A DNA stretch of 64,000 nt, from positions 17,078,397-17,142,396 of the forward strand of contig OU452219.1 of NCBI GenBank assembly GCA_911728455.2. The letters run 5' to 3'. Made by a program: the position numbers and the translations under genes. Under the pieces are notes generated by a model. The model made no database searches and was not told the origin of the DNA. It worked only from the letters and a program-made list of their open reading frames with translations. This DNA comes from Marthasterias glacialis (Eukaryota; Echinodermata; Asteroidea; Forcipulatida; Asteriidae). Shown here piece by piece: positions 11,801 through 23,085 of this stretch; within the stretch, counting starts at the first letter, position 1; each line of letters opens with the position of its first letter.

Positions 11801-14217
11801 CACGTGCATTTTGACTCCCAAAATGGCGAACGTGGCAGACGGTAGCTGCGTGTGACGGTGTTGCAAGGGATCAATAGTTAGGTCGATCGACGAGTTCGAG
11901 TGTTGGCCCACGTGCACTGTAGAATTATTTGTAATGTCATTTCATTTTGTGTGTTGTTTTACACAGGGGTGCAACGTTTGTCCCACGCAATATCCAATGG
12001 AAAATTACCTGTCACTAGCATGTGAAAAGCAACCATCAAAGTAAATATGCATTTATTGTTATTTTCTCATAACGTTCAGTTTAAACTTCGTATAATTAGT
12101 ATCCATGATGCCGTAGAAATCCTATGGGTCGCATTCATCCCAATAAGACCTCACACTGGGGTTTATCGAGAAATCCAGTTGACCTATTATTTCAAATAAT
12201 AACTAATCATTGTCAACCCAAGTTCCAATACAGAGAAGAGCTAATATCGACTGCCCACCTCCTCAAACCATTTTATATTTGAGTATTATTCGACGCATGT
12301 TTACCCCAGAGGTAGTCGTCGTGGAGGAAACCTGAGCACTACTCAATGGACACTTATCTCTAGTTCAGTAAAAGACTTGATTCAAAGAGAGTAAGCTTTA
12401 CCACTCAGAAGGAGTTAGTCAACATTGTCCCTCTCCCGTCAATGTTCTGACGGGAGCTAGTACCGGGACAGGTTGCTACAAAATAATTTTTTGACTGATG
12501 AAATTGTTGTAAGAACCAAGGTTCAGCGATAGCGAGAATTTAAGTGTTTATTAGCGGTCCAAAACCAGGATCCATATCACGCAGAGGTTTATCGAGGAAT
12601 CCAATGGACTGATTATTTCAGATGTAAACGTAAATGATCCGTTTAATTCAGAAAAAAAATAGCTCTAACTTCCTTGTTATTTGTTGTTTGTTTGCAGACA
12701 CTCAATGTTCAAATCTACATCACAGAGATTCCCCACAATATATTTCCAAGGTGTAAGTATTCATCCAAAGAATTATCCGAGTTTAAAGAAATTTCAAATT
12801 CTCTTTTTTTTTTAAAGCTCAGTTTGAATAACAATTGCTTCATCTGGTTTAAAATTTTAACAAAAACGTGTCCCGTCTTAACTATTTTTCACTGCATGTT
12901 TTATAACAGACAAAGAACCCACCGCCAGACCGTTACCAAGCCTACATCCCAGAAACCATGCATGTTATATCATCCAGCTTCAAATCGCGGACACCGAGGT
13001 TTTCAACGTCGCATACGGTAAGTCTTCACCTTGTGCCCCCCCCCAAAAAACAACAACAAACAAACAAACAAAACAAAACAACCCCCACAAAAACAGCACA
13101 CGATAGAATTCGGTACAAAACACTCGATATTCTTGGTTGAGAGCTTGCGAACCTGATGGATCCCCCCTCATTTTAGATCCTGAACATACCAGCTGTTTAC
13201 ATGTTTACAGACTCTGTGCATCACTAGAAATACAACACATTGTTTTGACACAGTATGGACTTTTTGTTGTCTCCCTTTGGTGACTGTTTTACTTCTTTCA
13301 AGACAATTTCAAAGCTCAAGGAGATTTTGAGAAAAATACTGCAATCAGGAAAAATCACACCCCTTGTTAGTAATAATTATAGAGCCGGAAATTCGTTAGT
13401 TTCAATCCGAAGGCTCACTCACTGATTATGAGGTTCATATCTGTAAGCAATCCTCCTGAAAAATAGTTCGGTATGATGAGTAGCATAATTGAAAACACAC
13501 GAAAAAACATATGTGCTTTTTTTGATTGCCGCATTCGAAATTAATTTTACATTCATTTTGAAATTGCACTGATCAGATCGCGCATAAAATCAAAATCCTT
13601 GGCGAAACAAACGGCTTTTTTGTTCTTTCACCTCTAAAACGCGAGCAGCGAATATGAACATTTTACTGGTCATTGTCTGGTGTGTTTATAACTACATTGA
13701 AACCCCCCGGAACTGTTTTACTCTTTCACCTGAACAGTTCGTGTACACTGTTCCTTTAATCTACGTATAGATTGAACTATTTAAATAAAAATCGTGCCAA
13801 CCCGATTTCAGATTAAAGGCAATGATTGTGTGTCAATTTAGTGAAACTGATTCCTAGAAATATGTTACCAAACTGCTTTCCTGAACTAACGTTTTAAATA
13901 ATTCCGAAATGTTTTTCAAATCCTCTATTATAAATCAGAAGGGGAATCGAAAACTCATATGGCCACACAAGTTACTTGAATTAAAACCTCAGTATAAACT
14001 AATCACCTTTGATTCTGCAAACAAAAATCATCTCCCATGAACATAACTTCTTCTGCATATAATTTGTGATACATTTATGACTTGTGTTCTTATTCTTTTG
14101 CAGAAGGTACCTGGACCTGGATCTTACGATAAAACCTTCCAGTCTCCAATGCCAGCCACTATATCCAAGATGGGACGGAACCACGGTTTATTTTTCACAA
14201 GTGCCTTTAATTTATGA
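8853..14217 (+). CDS. STPG4: Sperm-tail PG-rich repeat-containing protein 4, 7 exons
   Basis: Member of the STPG family, which is sperm/cilium associated; mammalian STPG4 (also GSE) is reported in the germline and early embryo. Coding exons: 8853-8975, 10154-10228, 10979-11227, 11967-12040, 12698-12752, 12910-13017, 14104-14217. Phases are 0,0,0,2,0,0, giving 265 residues (mammalian about 248). Motifs in order: QWWRAHIRETPLPGAYESR, FKGEGRKKD, LLPGAYEAHD, FKSTSQRFPTIYF, NPPPDRYQAYIPE, FKSRTPRF, VPGPGSYDKTF, and the C-terminus ATISKMGRNHGLFF, which matches the family end. The donor after residue 149 is the weak GTTGGT, but phase fixes it. Exon 1 is the least certain: its ATG and donor are in frame but it has no remembered homology, and a shorter donor at 8874 is also in frame. 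AATAAA at 15718-15723 is a possible poly(A) signal. Confidence 0.88.
9560..9611. repeat. Strong hairpin in STPG4 intron 1
   Basis: CACCTGTTCTTTCGTTTGT pairs with ACAAACAAAAGAACAGGTG, with one mismatch in 19 and a loop of about 14 nt. Its function is unknown; it may be a small foldback element. Confidence 0.6.
10367..10726. mobile_element. TTAA-flanked MITE (family A), copy 1
   Basis: 360 bp with inverted ends AGCCTAGCTCAACATTGG and CCAATGTTGAGCTGGGGCT, bounded by TTAA on both sides. Lies in STPG4 intron 2. Other copies are at 14397, 22760, 43603 and 52162. Confidence 0.85.
11340..11606. mobile_element. Palindromic dispersed element (family N), copy 1
   Basis: The left part TCTATCCTGTTCGTGTGGC is loosely mirrored by GTGTGACGCAACCAGGATTG. 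The internal block GGACTTGGCTTTCACAT is shared with 26147-26478. Intronic in STPG4. Confidence 0.55.
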
Positions 14218-14396
14218 ATAGTCTTGTAGATAAAACAAGTCCCTTTTATATAAACCAAAATGCCTTTAAACTACGTTTAGTTTTGATTCCCCCATCCCTA
14301 GACCCCAAACCAGATCGGATTTTCCCTCGAACCCAATTCGAAAACTATTATTCCTATTATATAACCAAACACCCTTAACATTTTTCAGTATTATCG

Positions 14397-14761
14397 TTAA
14401 AGCCCCACCTCAACATTGGTAAGAAAGAAAAACATGTTCACAGATTTACATACACCTTAAATGGTATAAAGAAAATGATGGTACAAAAGTTTCCTTGAAA
14501 TATTTCTGCCTGAAGTGTTATCTTTTTTACAATTTTATATATAATAAATGAAATAAGATCCAAAATTAATTTTTGTCTCATATGAGACCCCAACTATGAG
14601 AATGCGTACAAATATACTGAGTGCATTTTTACCGTTTTTCTCGCAAATGAAACAACGAAATGAGCTAAAATTTTGACACGTTTGTTTTATTACATATCTT
14701 GATTTGTGCAAAGAATGGAAGCATTTACAGCCACTTTGCCAATGTCGAGATAGGGCTTTAA
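14397..14761. mobile_element. TTAA-flanked MITE (family A), copy 2
   Basis: Same ends and internal blocks as copy 1 (GTTCACAGATTTACATA, TTTTGTCTCA, TCTCGCAAATGAAACAACGA), TTAA at both borders. It starts 180 bp after the STPG4 stop and may lie in the 3' UTR. Confidence 0.85.
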
Positions 14762-16529
14762 TGTTAACAATTGTAAGAAGTCTGTTGCCGCTTCAGTATT
14801 TCCGTTAACACTGCTCAATGTTTTAGAGTGTATATAGGCATGCAATTATAATAATGACAGTTTAAGATCTCTCACCAATTACTTTACCAAACAACGTAAA
14901 CACACTTTCATCTTTAGGCACTTTATCTATTGGAAGCAGTAAATCCAACCCCAAATATAGTTTTTGTGGCTGTCTCCTGTATACATGTACTAGTATAATA
15001 TCGGATGTATCACTGGCAGTTATTAGACTTCCAACTGATCTTGGAAATTGCAATATTGGGTTCCATACTCACAAACCATTGTATTTTAACTAACCAAAAA
15101 TGTAAACAGGGTTCTTGATTTTTTTTTTGTAAACAGGATGAGATTTTGAAATCATATACCTGTACATGTATTTTGAAGTTTCATGAAATTATTTGAATGG
15201 CTTTTAGGAAAGCTGTATCCGATTACTTAAAATAGTAAATACAAAAATGTGTTCAAATGTCAATAAAAACTGCACACTGCAAAGTGATATATTGTTACAT
15301 TCACTAAAAGTTTCAAAAAAGCGCGCAGACAAAGCGGTATAAAAACTGAGATCTGAAACATCTGTGAATAAGATTGGTTTTGGGATGTTTATTTATGGAG
15401 AACATCTGCTTCGATTTAATGGTGCAAAATTTGTTCTTCAGCTTAAAAAATGCAGTTATTGCATTGCAAAGCGAATATATTGTTTTATGTATTAAAATGA
15501 GGTGAAATGTGCAACGACTGTTTACTTTATGCAGCTTCAATTACTGATTGCAATTTTGTTGTATTTTTGTAAGTGAACGCTAACACGTGTTTGCAAAAAC
15601 TTTACATTTTGTTGAATGAGGCTTTATGAGTGTGTGATTTTAAAATGTATATTGTTTTACGGAAAATAAGAATACTTTTGTAAATACATTATTTGACGTT
15701 ATAAATTGTAATAATTTAATAAATCAAAGATAACGCTGACAAAATTCTGGTTCGATCTTCAATCTATCTGAGAACAGGTGTGATGATTGTGTTAGTTGTT
15801 CAGTGAATGAAATACCATTATGCTAAAATCATCGAAATGCAATGAAGGTTTTTACTTAATTTTTGATGGATCAACTGCATAGCCAAGTTCGTTTTGATTT
15901 GAAAGGCATATTCACCACTTTTATCAAGAGTTTGAAAGTTTGGGTGTTGGGTCTACGATGTTCGCTTGGCAAGTTTCATCATCTGACTAAATTATGGTGT
16001 TATGGACACTAAGAATAACCAAGTAATCTGAAAAGAGCTCTTAGTACACCAACTCAGCTTCAAATTATGTAGAGGAACGTCAATTTCAGGGACTTTTTAC
16101 ATGTATATAAAAACATGAAAACTATTTTTGTTTCTTTCTCTACCACCAAATAATGTGAACGTTTATTCTTTAGGAAGTTTCTTACAGACGGTTTCACATT
16201 GCATCTCGGCCTCCTTCCACATCTTGTCTTAGCTTTGCAGTCATTTAGCCCCTGGGCTACAAATGCATTGTTTACAATAAAACAGAAATAATAAATAATA
16301 ACAATAGCTTCTCTCTATGGTTCTACCATCCGCAGAATCCTGGTCACAGTCAGTCTCATAGAAGTTGCTACACTCACTCTGAAAGTTTTTCCTAACTGGC
16401 CATCAATGGTACTGATATCCTCATGGGATGGGGGGGGGGGGGGAAGATGCTCCGTTCAGGGTATTAAGGTGCAAGTTTGTCCAAATTGGGATACTTTGAA
16501 TGAAACCATTGTACCCCGGGAGCTCGCTC
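14762..16529. other. Non-coding interval between the converging STPG4 and CCDC32 genes
   Basis: No exon recognised. Probably the 3' UTRs of the two convergent genes plus spacer. It contains a G13 run at 16431-16443. Confidence 0.45.
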
Positions 16530-19500
16530 TTAAGTCGATGAACCTCCAGTATCGATCGGCGACATCCTTTCCTCGGTTTCTTTATCTTGTCTTAGATAAT
16601 CTTTCTCCAAGAGGCACTGAATCTCCTCAGTGGTTAAAGGCTGCTCAGGGAACATCCTCCTCTTTAAGTCACTGATCGTCCTCACATCGCGAGACTCTGC
16701 AATGTCCTCATCGTCGACCCCTGGAGCATCTTGGGTGATGAAACGCGTCATCGCATCTTCCTTGGTTTGATGGAGAGACTTGAGGATTTCTTTGGAGCTC
16801 AGTTTTCCTGGTTTTCGTTTCAGACGGTTAAGCTTCGCCTCTTCATCAAGGAGAAATGAAAAAGTAAATTAATTTTACTTCAGGATGTAAAAGTGAAAAT
16901 GCAAACTAATTTGTAATTAAGCGGCGGGCAATATCTGCGATGCTCAACAAGACTAGAACGCAATTTGCTTCTGTTAAAAAAAAAATAGTTTGTTCTTTAC
17001 ATTTGGTAAACCATTAATTTGGAGTTAACACATTCAGCTGCAAAATTTAAGTTTCACGCAAGTCAAGTTGCCCAAAACTATTGATTTAATTAACAAGGTT
17101 ACCCATTCAGTTCTTAGACACTAACATTAAAAAAGAAGGACTCTGAAAGCAAGGAATTTTCTTTTGTACTTTATTTTTCAATCCGGCCAATCTGAGAGAA
17201 TGTTTTTCTTGACAATGATATCTATCCTGTTAAAAATACCACTAAATTAAAATTTAAAAACCTAAAAATGCACTTTTGACCTTTCTTAGGTGATCTGCCC
17301 TTGTTTTGATCCATACAAATGTGTATCCAAATTAAGGCTGGTTTTTAATGCATGAAATGTAAGACTTTAGACCGTTGGTGACAGCAGACATACCGGTTAA
17401 GTTCTATTGTTTACGTAGTTTTGAGAATGCGCACATTTCCGAGAACATAGATTACCTGGTAAGTCTACCACCACCTAGCGTCCCCACCAAGTCTGGTATT
17501 TCACGGTCATTAATAGTCTGGTTCCCCGACCAAAGATTCCCTGACGACTCGTTAAAAATCTTAAAAATCCTAAAATTGACAGAGAATAGTCAGTGATTTT
17601 GGGTCTGAGAATAGTCAGAGATTTTGGGTCTGGGCACCAGACTAGGCCATTAAAGGCTCGATTCCCTGGTCCCCTGTCTTCATCACCAAGGATAAAAACA
17701 GACATGCACTGGTCTTACAATCCAATGGTTTTATTGGATAGACATAAGCATGCAATGACAAATAACTACCCGACTGGTACTTTTTACATGAGTGTGCGTG
17801 CACACATTCAATATGGCATGCAAGGTCAAAGGTTCATCTGGCAGGAAACCAACAGGGCCTAATTTCATGGCTCTGCTTACTGCGGAATTCTGCGCTTACA
17901 CCCTGCCACGGCCCATAGGAGTAGGCTCTTTACAGGGCGCCTTAAGCTCAGAATTCTTTGGTAAACAGCGCCATGAAATTGGGCCCAGGGGTCAATTTCA
18001 CAAAGCTCTAAGATTCATCTTAAGAAGAGTAGTCAGTATCACCATGGTGATTTGCATTGTGACATCACACCTTGCTTAGCAATTAAGATTGATTTGCACT
18101 TAAGATCAATCTTAACTCTTTGTGAAATCGACCTCAAGGTTCATAAGGCCGGTATCTGGTGTTATTCAAGAGTGTGGAAGTGTGACGTCAGATGTACGGG
18201 CTTCGATGCAACTTTGCTTTAGGGAGGAACAAAATCATTCCAATCACCTTTTTTTCAATAAACACATCAAAATACCAACAAATTTCTTTTGGAAAGGGAT
18301 TCTGTGCACATTAATACATAGTACATGTTTATCCATATTTCGATTTAGCAAATCAAAATGAGAAATCCAGTGTTGTGTTGATACATGTACTTCACAGAGG
18401 CAATTGCCTCCGTTGCCCCTGGTCACTGCCTTGGTGCCCTTGTAATGTTCCAATAGAAATTTACAATTTCCTCGCAGAGGTGCCCTTTATTGAGAAGAAA
18501 ATGCCTTGGCGCCCTTGCCCGTTAAAGAACCAAGCAATCAGGCCTCAACATGTGTCAAACTGAACTCATGTTTTCTTTAAGTATACTGCAACCAACCTGC
18601 TGTACATGTGCAATCCTTAACGTGTGTGCAGCCACATTAATATCAAATTCCAACAAAGTCAAGTGCAATTCGATCCACCCACATCACCAATTTTTTGGTC
18701 GAATGTCAGAATTTGAATGAACAATTGGTTTCTAGGTTCAGATGTAAAGGTGCAGTGCCAAGCAACCAATCCAGTCTCTCCTTTTGAGGATTAATTCTTG
18801 TTTTCTGTTTTAACGCTAAATATCATTACTATTGCGCCCTCTTGTGACCACACATAAGGGAGACATTTGAGGTTGCTAGATGGCAGCAGATTCACCAGGT
18901 ATATCCACAATGTAAATGTCTAGTTACTCCACTGAATTTATAGGAAATGATGCATACAAAATATTCTTACTAATTATTATTCAGTGGATCTTCCATTTAC
19001 CAAAGGACCAGCAGTGCCTGGGGTTTCTGAAGACCGCGTTATACCGTAGTTCTCTTCAAGGTAATCCATGACACCAGCAGTGCTGGTCAGAACATTAAAA
19101 ACTCGCTTTTCTGCTCTGGTCAACACCTTGTCCATCATGTATATCAGATGATGATGAAAATACTGGAAAGGTGTACCGAGAGATAATGAGATATCAACCC
19201 ACTGCTGCACACAGTCAATGGGTGTTACACTGTCACCGGCAAACATGGCCGGATTCTCCAAGATCCCCCTTGCAGCCATGACACCATCGACACCTGTTTG
19301 CTCGCATACTCTGTGGACGTCTCCCAAACTCTTTATATCTCCATTGGCAATCACAGGAATTCCGACACTTTCTTTGATGAGTTTCACAGCATCATGGTTT
19401 GCGGGCTCGGTTCGATCGTAAACAGTTCTGCAATGAACCGCAATCCAGGAGACACCCGCACTTTCTGCCTTCTGACATAAGTCCACGGTCTCTCGCAGAT

Positions 19501-22441
19501 TGCGATGGATTCTTATCTTGATCGAGGTGGTGAAGTCATGGCTGCTCGTCCTCGCCCTGGTTTGCCTCACCATGTCCCTGACCAGCTCTGGTTGCTTGAT
19601 GAGATGAGCGCCGTAACCATCACACAACGCCCAGCGCTGCGGACAGCCACAATTCAGATCAACTCCATCTGCATAAGGCCGGACAACCTCTGCTGCATCA
19701 GCTAATTCCCTTGCATTGTTGGCTGCAAACTGAACAATCAACGGTCTGTCCTCTCTGTTTGTAGTAAACTCGTTGTCTCTTGCCTTGGTTGACTTAACAA
19801 AGCTATCGGCCATGATCATTGGTGTGAAGGTCAAGTCACAGTCGTACCTTCTAACCAGTGTTCTAAAAGCCAGTTTGGAATACCTCACCATCGGGGCACA
19901 GATCTTTAAGGGCTCCTTCTGCTCAAACAGATCCTCGATGGAACGATTTTGGAAGGTTGACTCTTCCTGATTTTCCTTGACATTCATGATGGTTAAATAG
20001 GTTTGAGTATATCAAACAATCCACCATCCAAAATCTGCTGCTGTAGGGCATCAAAACAAATTGAAAATCTATATAAAAAATTTATAGGAAAAAATTACTC
20101 TCTCCTTAAATCTACAGGTTCTTAATTGACACAGGTTTCACAATTTTGACTTTCTTGTAATAAAAGTTAATGTAGAGCACTACGGTACACTACTAAAACA
20201 CTTGGTCATTATGATTGGTTGGGTAAATCAACGCTGTATTTTAAACATTCCAGCCTAGAGAAAAAGACTTCCAAATTACTCATGTTTTAAAACTATGTGT
20301 CAAACCTTGGTCTCCATACAATTACAAAGCAGAACGTCAGTCTCCAATACAATATACTACTGACTTCTTTAGCGACTAAATTAAAACCCTCCTATGATCA
20401 GTGTGTTTCTTGACAAAATGCAACCATGCTCCAAGCTGCTACTTGAGTGGCATTGTGAGGTACACGCCCAAAGTGCTTGTACATGTATAAAATGAGATGA
20501 GAGTGGCAAACTGGAGCAGTCACTAGCTGTGCTCAATTCCAATGCCATTTTGGGCCACTGTGGGAAGTGATAAGGGTCTCAACCTTGGAGGATATCTACA
20601 GTGGCAATCTGTGGCATTGATGGAGCACACGTACAAATACATTGACAGGAAATTTACCTGCTAAGGCCCAAAATGCACCGTCTATTGGTGGTTTTAAAAA
20701 CATGTATTTAAACAAATTAATTTTTAAGTTTTTTTTATCCTCTTGATGTTTGTCTTTTTAAAATCTCTCTGTTAATCTGACTGTAAGTATATTTTAAAGT
20801 AATGTTTTTCAGTTTTTTTCATTTTTAAGACACAGGACCATAATGTAAACAGCTGCTGAGTTGATATTTGTATCCTGTTTAAAGATCTTGAAATAAATAA
20901 ATAAATAATTGTGTGCATAGCATATGGGAGATTTTGAGGCACTTTGGAGTATGTAGTGTATGTACAGTGTATAGGAGGATTTTAAAAAAGTAGTTTAAAG
21001 CACCAAGAATACGAACAGTCCTTCAGTTTCCAACACTGGGCCCAATTTAAATTTGGCCTAGTACAAAAAACCACTATGTATTTTTGTTCGCTAAAAGTAT
21101 CTGTGGTAATGTAATCGACAGAGACTGACGTCCTATCAGTACCACTGCCAGGAAAATTATTACACCTGTGGTAAGTGATCAGTATAGAAATACACTAGAA
21201 AAGTAATAAAACCATGATCAAATTTATTTAAAAAACTGCTATTTTTAGGTGCCTGAAGAATAATGCCAGTCTGGCATTGAGCCGAGCCGAGTGGAGGAAA
21301 GCTATCCAACCAAGAGGACATGATCAACATGGAGTCCGATCGTCGAGTTTGGGGACAGACGGACTATAAACAGATGATGATGATGATGATAACTGCAGCC
21401 CTAACCTTACTCTACTTTTTTCCTCTTTAATTTTTAACATTGTCTGGTGACCATAAATGTTGTTCGAAAAGAATGTTAAAATCGATTTTAAAAATGCCAA
21501 ATCCAACCATGATCCTACTCCTAAAACTATATGAGGTTAAGTTACAGCAACGTTATCGTCAAACATAACAACCTTCTAGGAGTAGATCTGACAATGATTC
21601 GACCGCCCATTTTTCATTAACTAGGCCTATTCAGGGCCTACAAAGACGAAAAATACAGACAGTCATGGAGGTACAGACTACAGCCTGCTGTACAGCGTAT
21701 AGATAGGGGTACAGTACAGAACTAAAAATGCTTACCACCATGGTCGGACCATTTGTTAGCCCACTTTTGGGCTGTTATTGTGGCTCTCTTTTAACATGGG
21801 TCTCATCGTTGACCGATGTTTAAAAATAAAAGGGAGCCATAAGGAGGGGGAACAGGGGGGTGGAACCCCCGCATTGCTTTTCAGTGGGGAGGGGGAGGGC
21901 AGGCAAGGGTCTATAATGCACTAGTCAACTACATGTATCTAGATTTTTTTCATGGGGGTGAAGGCACTGAGAATTAATGGGGGGGGGGGGGGGTGGCATG
22001 TTCCCCCAGGCCCCCCCCCCCCCCCGTGGCTTCGCAGCTGGTACATGGACACTTTATTTTGTATTGTACCATGGAGGTAGGAAATATTCCTACCTCATGA
22101 TTGTTTTACTGTACTTTTTTATACACAGTCATGACATTCTGATACTCAGTCACTTTTACTTTACTGTAGTAGTACTAGTTAGTACAGTAGTACTGGCTAC
22201 CGTCATACTGCCAATCGCGGTCACTGCTGTGCTGTGTACGCCGGCTTAGTTTCAGACCATGATAAAAAATATTCGCAAAATAATCAATTGCATACCTACC
22301 CAAGGAAACAAGGTACCTCTGAGACTGTTCGCTAGTATTGTTCTCTTTCAGCATAGGCGGTTTTAAGGTTACCACAGTTTGTTTTTCAACGATTGGTGAC
22401 GGATTGAAGTTATCCTCAAAACCGCTTGCACCGTCAGCCAT
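16530..22441 (-). CDS. CCDC32: CCDC32, coiled-coil protein of AP2 adaptor assembly, 2 exons
   Basis: CCDC32 helps assemble the AP2 clathrin adaptor (established for the mammalian protein). Exons: 22300-22441 (starts at ATG, codes MADGASGF) and 16530-16840, joined in phase 1, giving 150 residues (human 185). The joined reading SQRYLVSLEAKLNRLKRK followed by LSSKEILKSLHQTKEDAMTR matches the family block YLASLEKKLRRIK...SKDMLRTLAQAKKE..RF as I remember it. The later TTEEIQCLLE matches STEEVQYLI. The N-terminal GFEDNF resembles the human NNAFSDSF. The charged helix (about residues 42-85) is the conserved part. The acceptor at 16841-16842 lacks a strong pyrimidine tract next to the AG. The 5.5-kb intron contains the whole DUS4L gene and several MITEs. 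Confidence 0.85.
17855..17988. mobile_element. Palindromic MITE family D, copy 1
   Basis: GGGCCTAATTTCATGGCTCT at left is mirrored by GCGCCATGAAATTGGGCCC at right. It abuts the family C element that starts at 17989. In the CCDC32 intron. Confidence 0.7.
17989..18134. mobile_element. Palindromic MITE family C, copy 1
   Basis: Ends GGTCAATTTCACAAAG and CTTTGTGAAATCGACC, with the conserved centre TCACCATGGTGATTTG and GTGACATCACACC. Other copies are at 47405, 48683 and 58484. Confidence 0.75.
18977..19987 (-). CDS. DUS4L: tRNA-dihydrouridine(20a/20b) synthase-like, intronless, complete
   Basis: FMN- and NADPH-dependent reduction of uridines 20a/20b in the tRNA D-loop; mammalian DUS4L is 317 residues, this one 336. 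One uninterrupted exon, ATG at 19987, with an in-frame TGA about 40 nt upstream, so the start is secure. Motifs: ICAPMVRYSKLAFRTLVRRY (FMN-site region), TPMIMADSF, LIVQFAAN, and VDLNCGCPQRWA with catalytic Cys115. Then SIKIRIH, VSWIAVHCRT, PVIANGDIKS, GVDGVMAARGILENPAMFAG and the C-terminal YFHHHLIYMMDKV. No frame damage or missing residue was seen. It lies inside the CCDC32 intron on the same strand. A CCTACAG acceptor-like site at 20041-20046 suggests a spliced 5' leader. Confidence 0.95.
   Translation of the reverse strand: MNVKENQEESTFQNRSIEDLFEQKEPLKICAPMVRYSKLAFRTLVRRYDCDLTFTPMIMADSFVKSTKARDNEFTTNREDRPLIVQFAANNARELADAAEVVRPYADGVDLNCGCPQRWALCDGYGAHLIKQPELVRDMVRQTRARTSSHDFTTSIKIRIHRNLRETVDLCQKAESAGVSWIAVHCRTVYDRTEPANHDAVKLIKESVGIPVIANGDIKSLGDVHRVCEQTGVDGVMAARGILENPAMFAGDSVTPIDCVQQWVDISLSLGTPFQYFHHHLIYMMDKVLTRAEKRVFNVLTSTAGVMDYLEENYGITRSSETPGTAGPLVNGRSTE
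20690..20912 (+). mobile_element. Probable LINE 3' UTR remnant
   Basis: T-rich, non-coding stretch ending in CTTGAAATAAATAAATAAAT, the form of a non-LTR element 3' end. No coding part remains. In the CCDC32 intron. Confidence 0.4.
21271..21394 (+). mobile_element. LINE 3'-terminal fragment with (ATG)n tail
   Basis: An open segment reads LALSRAEWRKAI, then a short linker, then VRSSSLGTDGL-stop at 21367-21369, typical of the end of a non-LTR ORF2. It is followed within a few bases by a GATGAT microsatellite tail. Severely 5'-truncated. Confidence 0.6.
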
Positions 22442-22650
22442 TTTTAGTTTTGGCCATGTGTTGTGTTGCGTTCAGATTGCAGGTATGGCGTGCCAATTGT
22501 GTTTTAAACTAAAATTTTAATTTCCTGCGCGTATTCGAGCATTGAGGTCCAAATTTTACTGGTTATAATTTTTTGTAACATTGGGAATGAGTTGAAAGAA
22601 GTGCGAATTTTGGTTCCTTCATACATTCTAAAGCAATGTATGTGTGAACC

Positions 22651-22737
22651 TACTCCTAGAACTATGAGGTTCGTTCCACTATCGTCTCCACGAACGTGGA
22701 GACGATAGCGGAACGAACCTCATAGTTCAAGGAGTAG
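22651..22737. mobile_element. Near-perfect 87-bp palindrome with 8-bp target duplication
   Basis: The two arms (TACTCCTAGAACTATGAGG... and its mirror) differ at 2 positions over about 43 and are separated by only 2 nt. Flanks are TGTGAACC at 22643-22650 and TGTGAACC at 22738-22745. A diverged relative with TACTCCTA ends lies at about 21516-21586. The size and target duplication suggest a minimal hAT-mobilised foldback element. Confidence 0.8.
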
Positions 22738-22759
22738 TGTGAACCCAACGATATGCCTA

Positions 22760-23085
22760 TTAAAACCACACCTCAACATTGGTAAACTTACAAAAAATGC
22801 TTCCATTCTTTGCACAAATCAAGATATATGTAATTAAACCAACCTGTGAAAATGTCAGCTCATTTCGTCGTTTCATTTGCGAGAAAACGGTAAACGCATT
22901 TTTCGTCGCAGAGTTTTCGTCTCACTGATACGAAAATTAACTTTGGATCTCATTTCGTTTATTATTTGAAAACGATAACACTTCAGGCAGATATATTTCA
23001 AGGAAAGTTTTCTACCATCATTATAGTTCATGTAAATCTGTGAAGATTTGTTTTTCTTCTTACCAATGTTGAGCTGTGGCTTTAA
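22760..23085. mobile_element. TTAA-flanked MITE (family A), copy 3
   Basis: Shares both ends (CCTCAACATTGGTAAA and TTACCAATGTTGAG) and the internal GAAACGACGAAATGAGC block, inverted relative to copies 1 and 2. TTAA at both borders. Confidence 0.85.
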
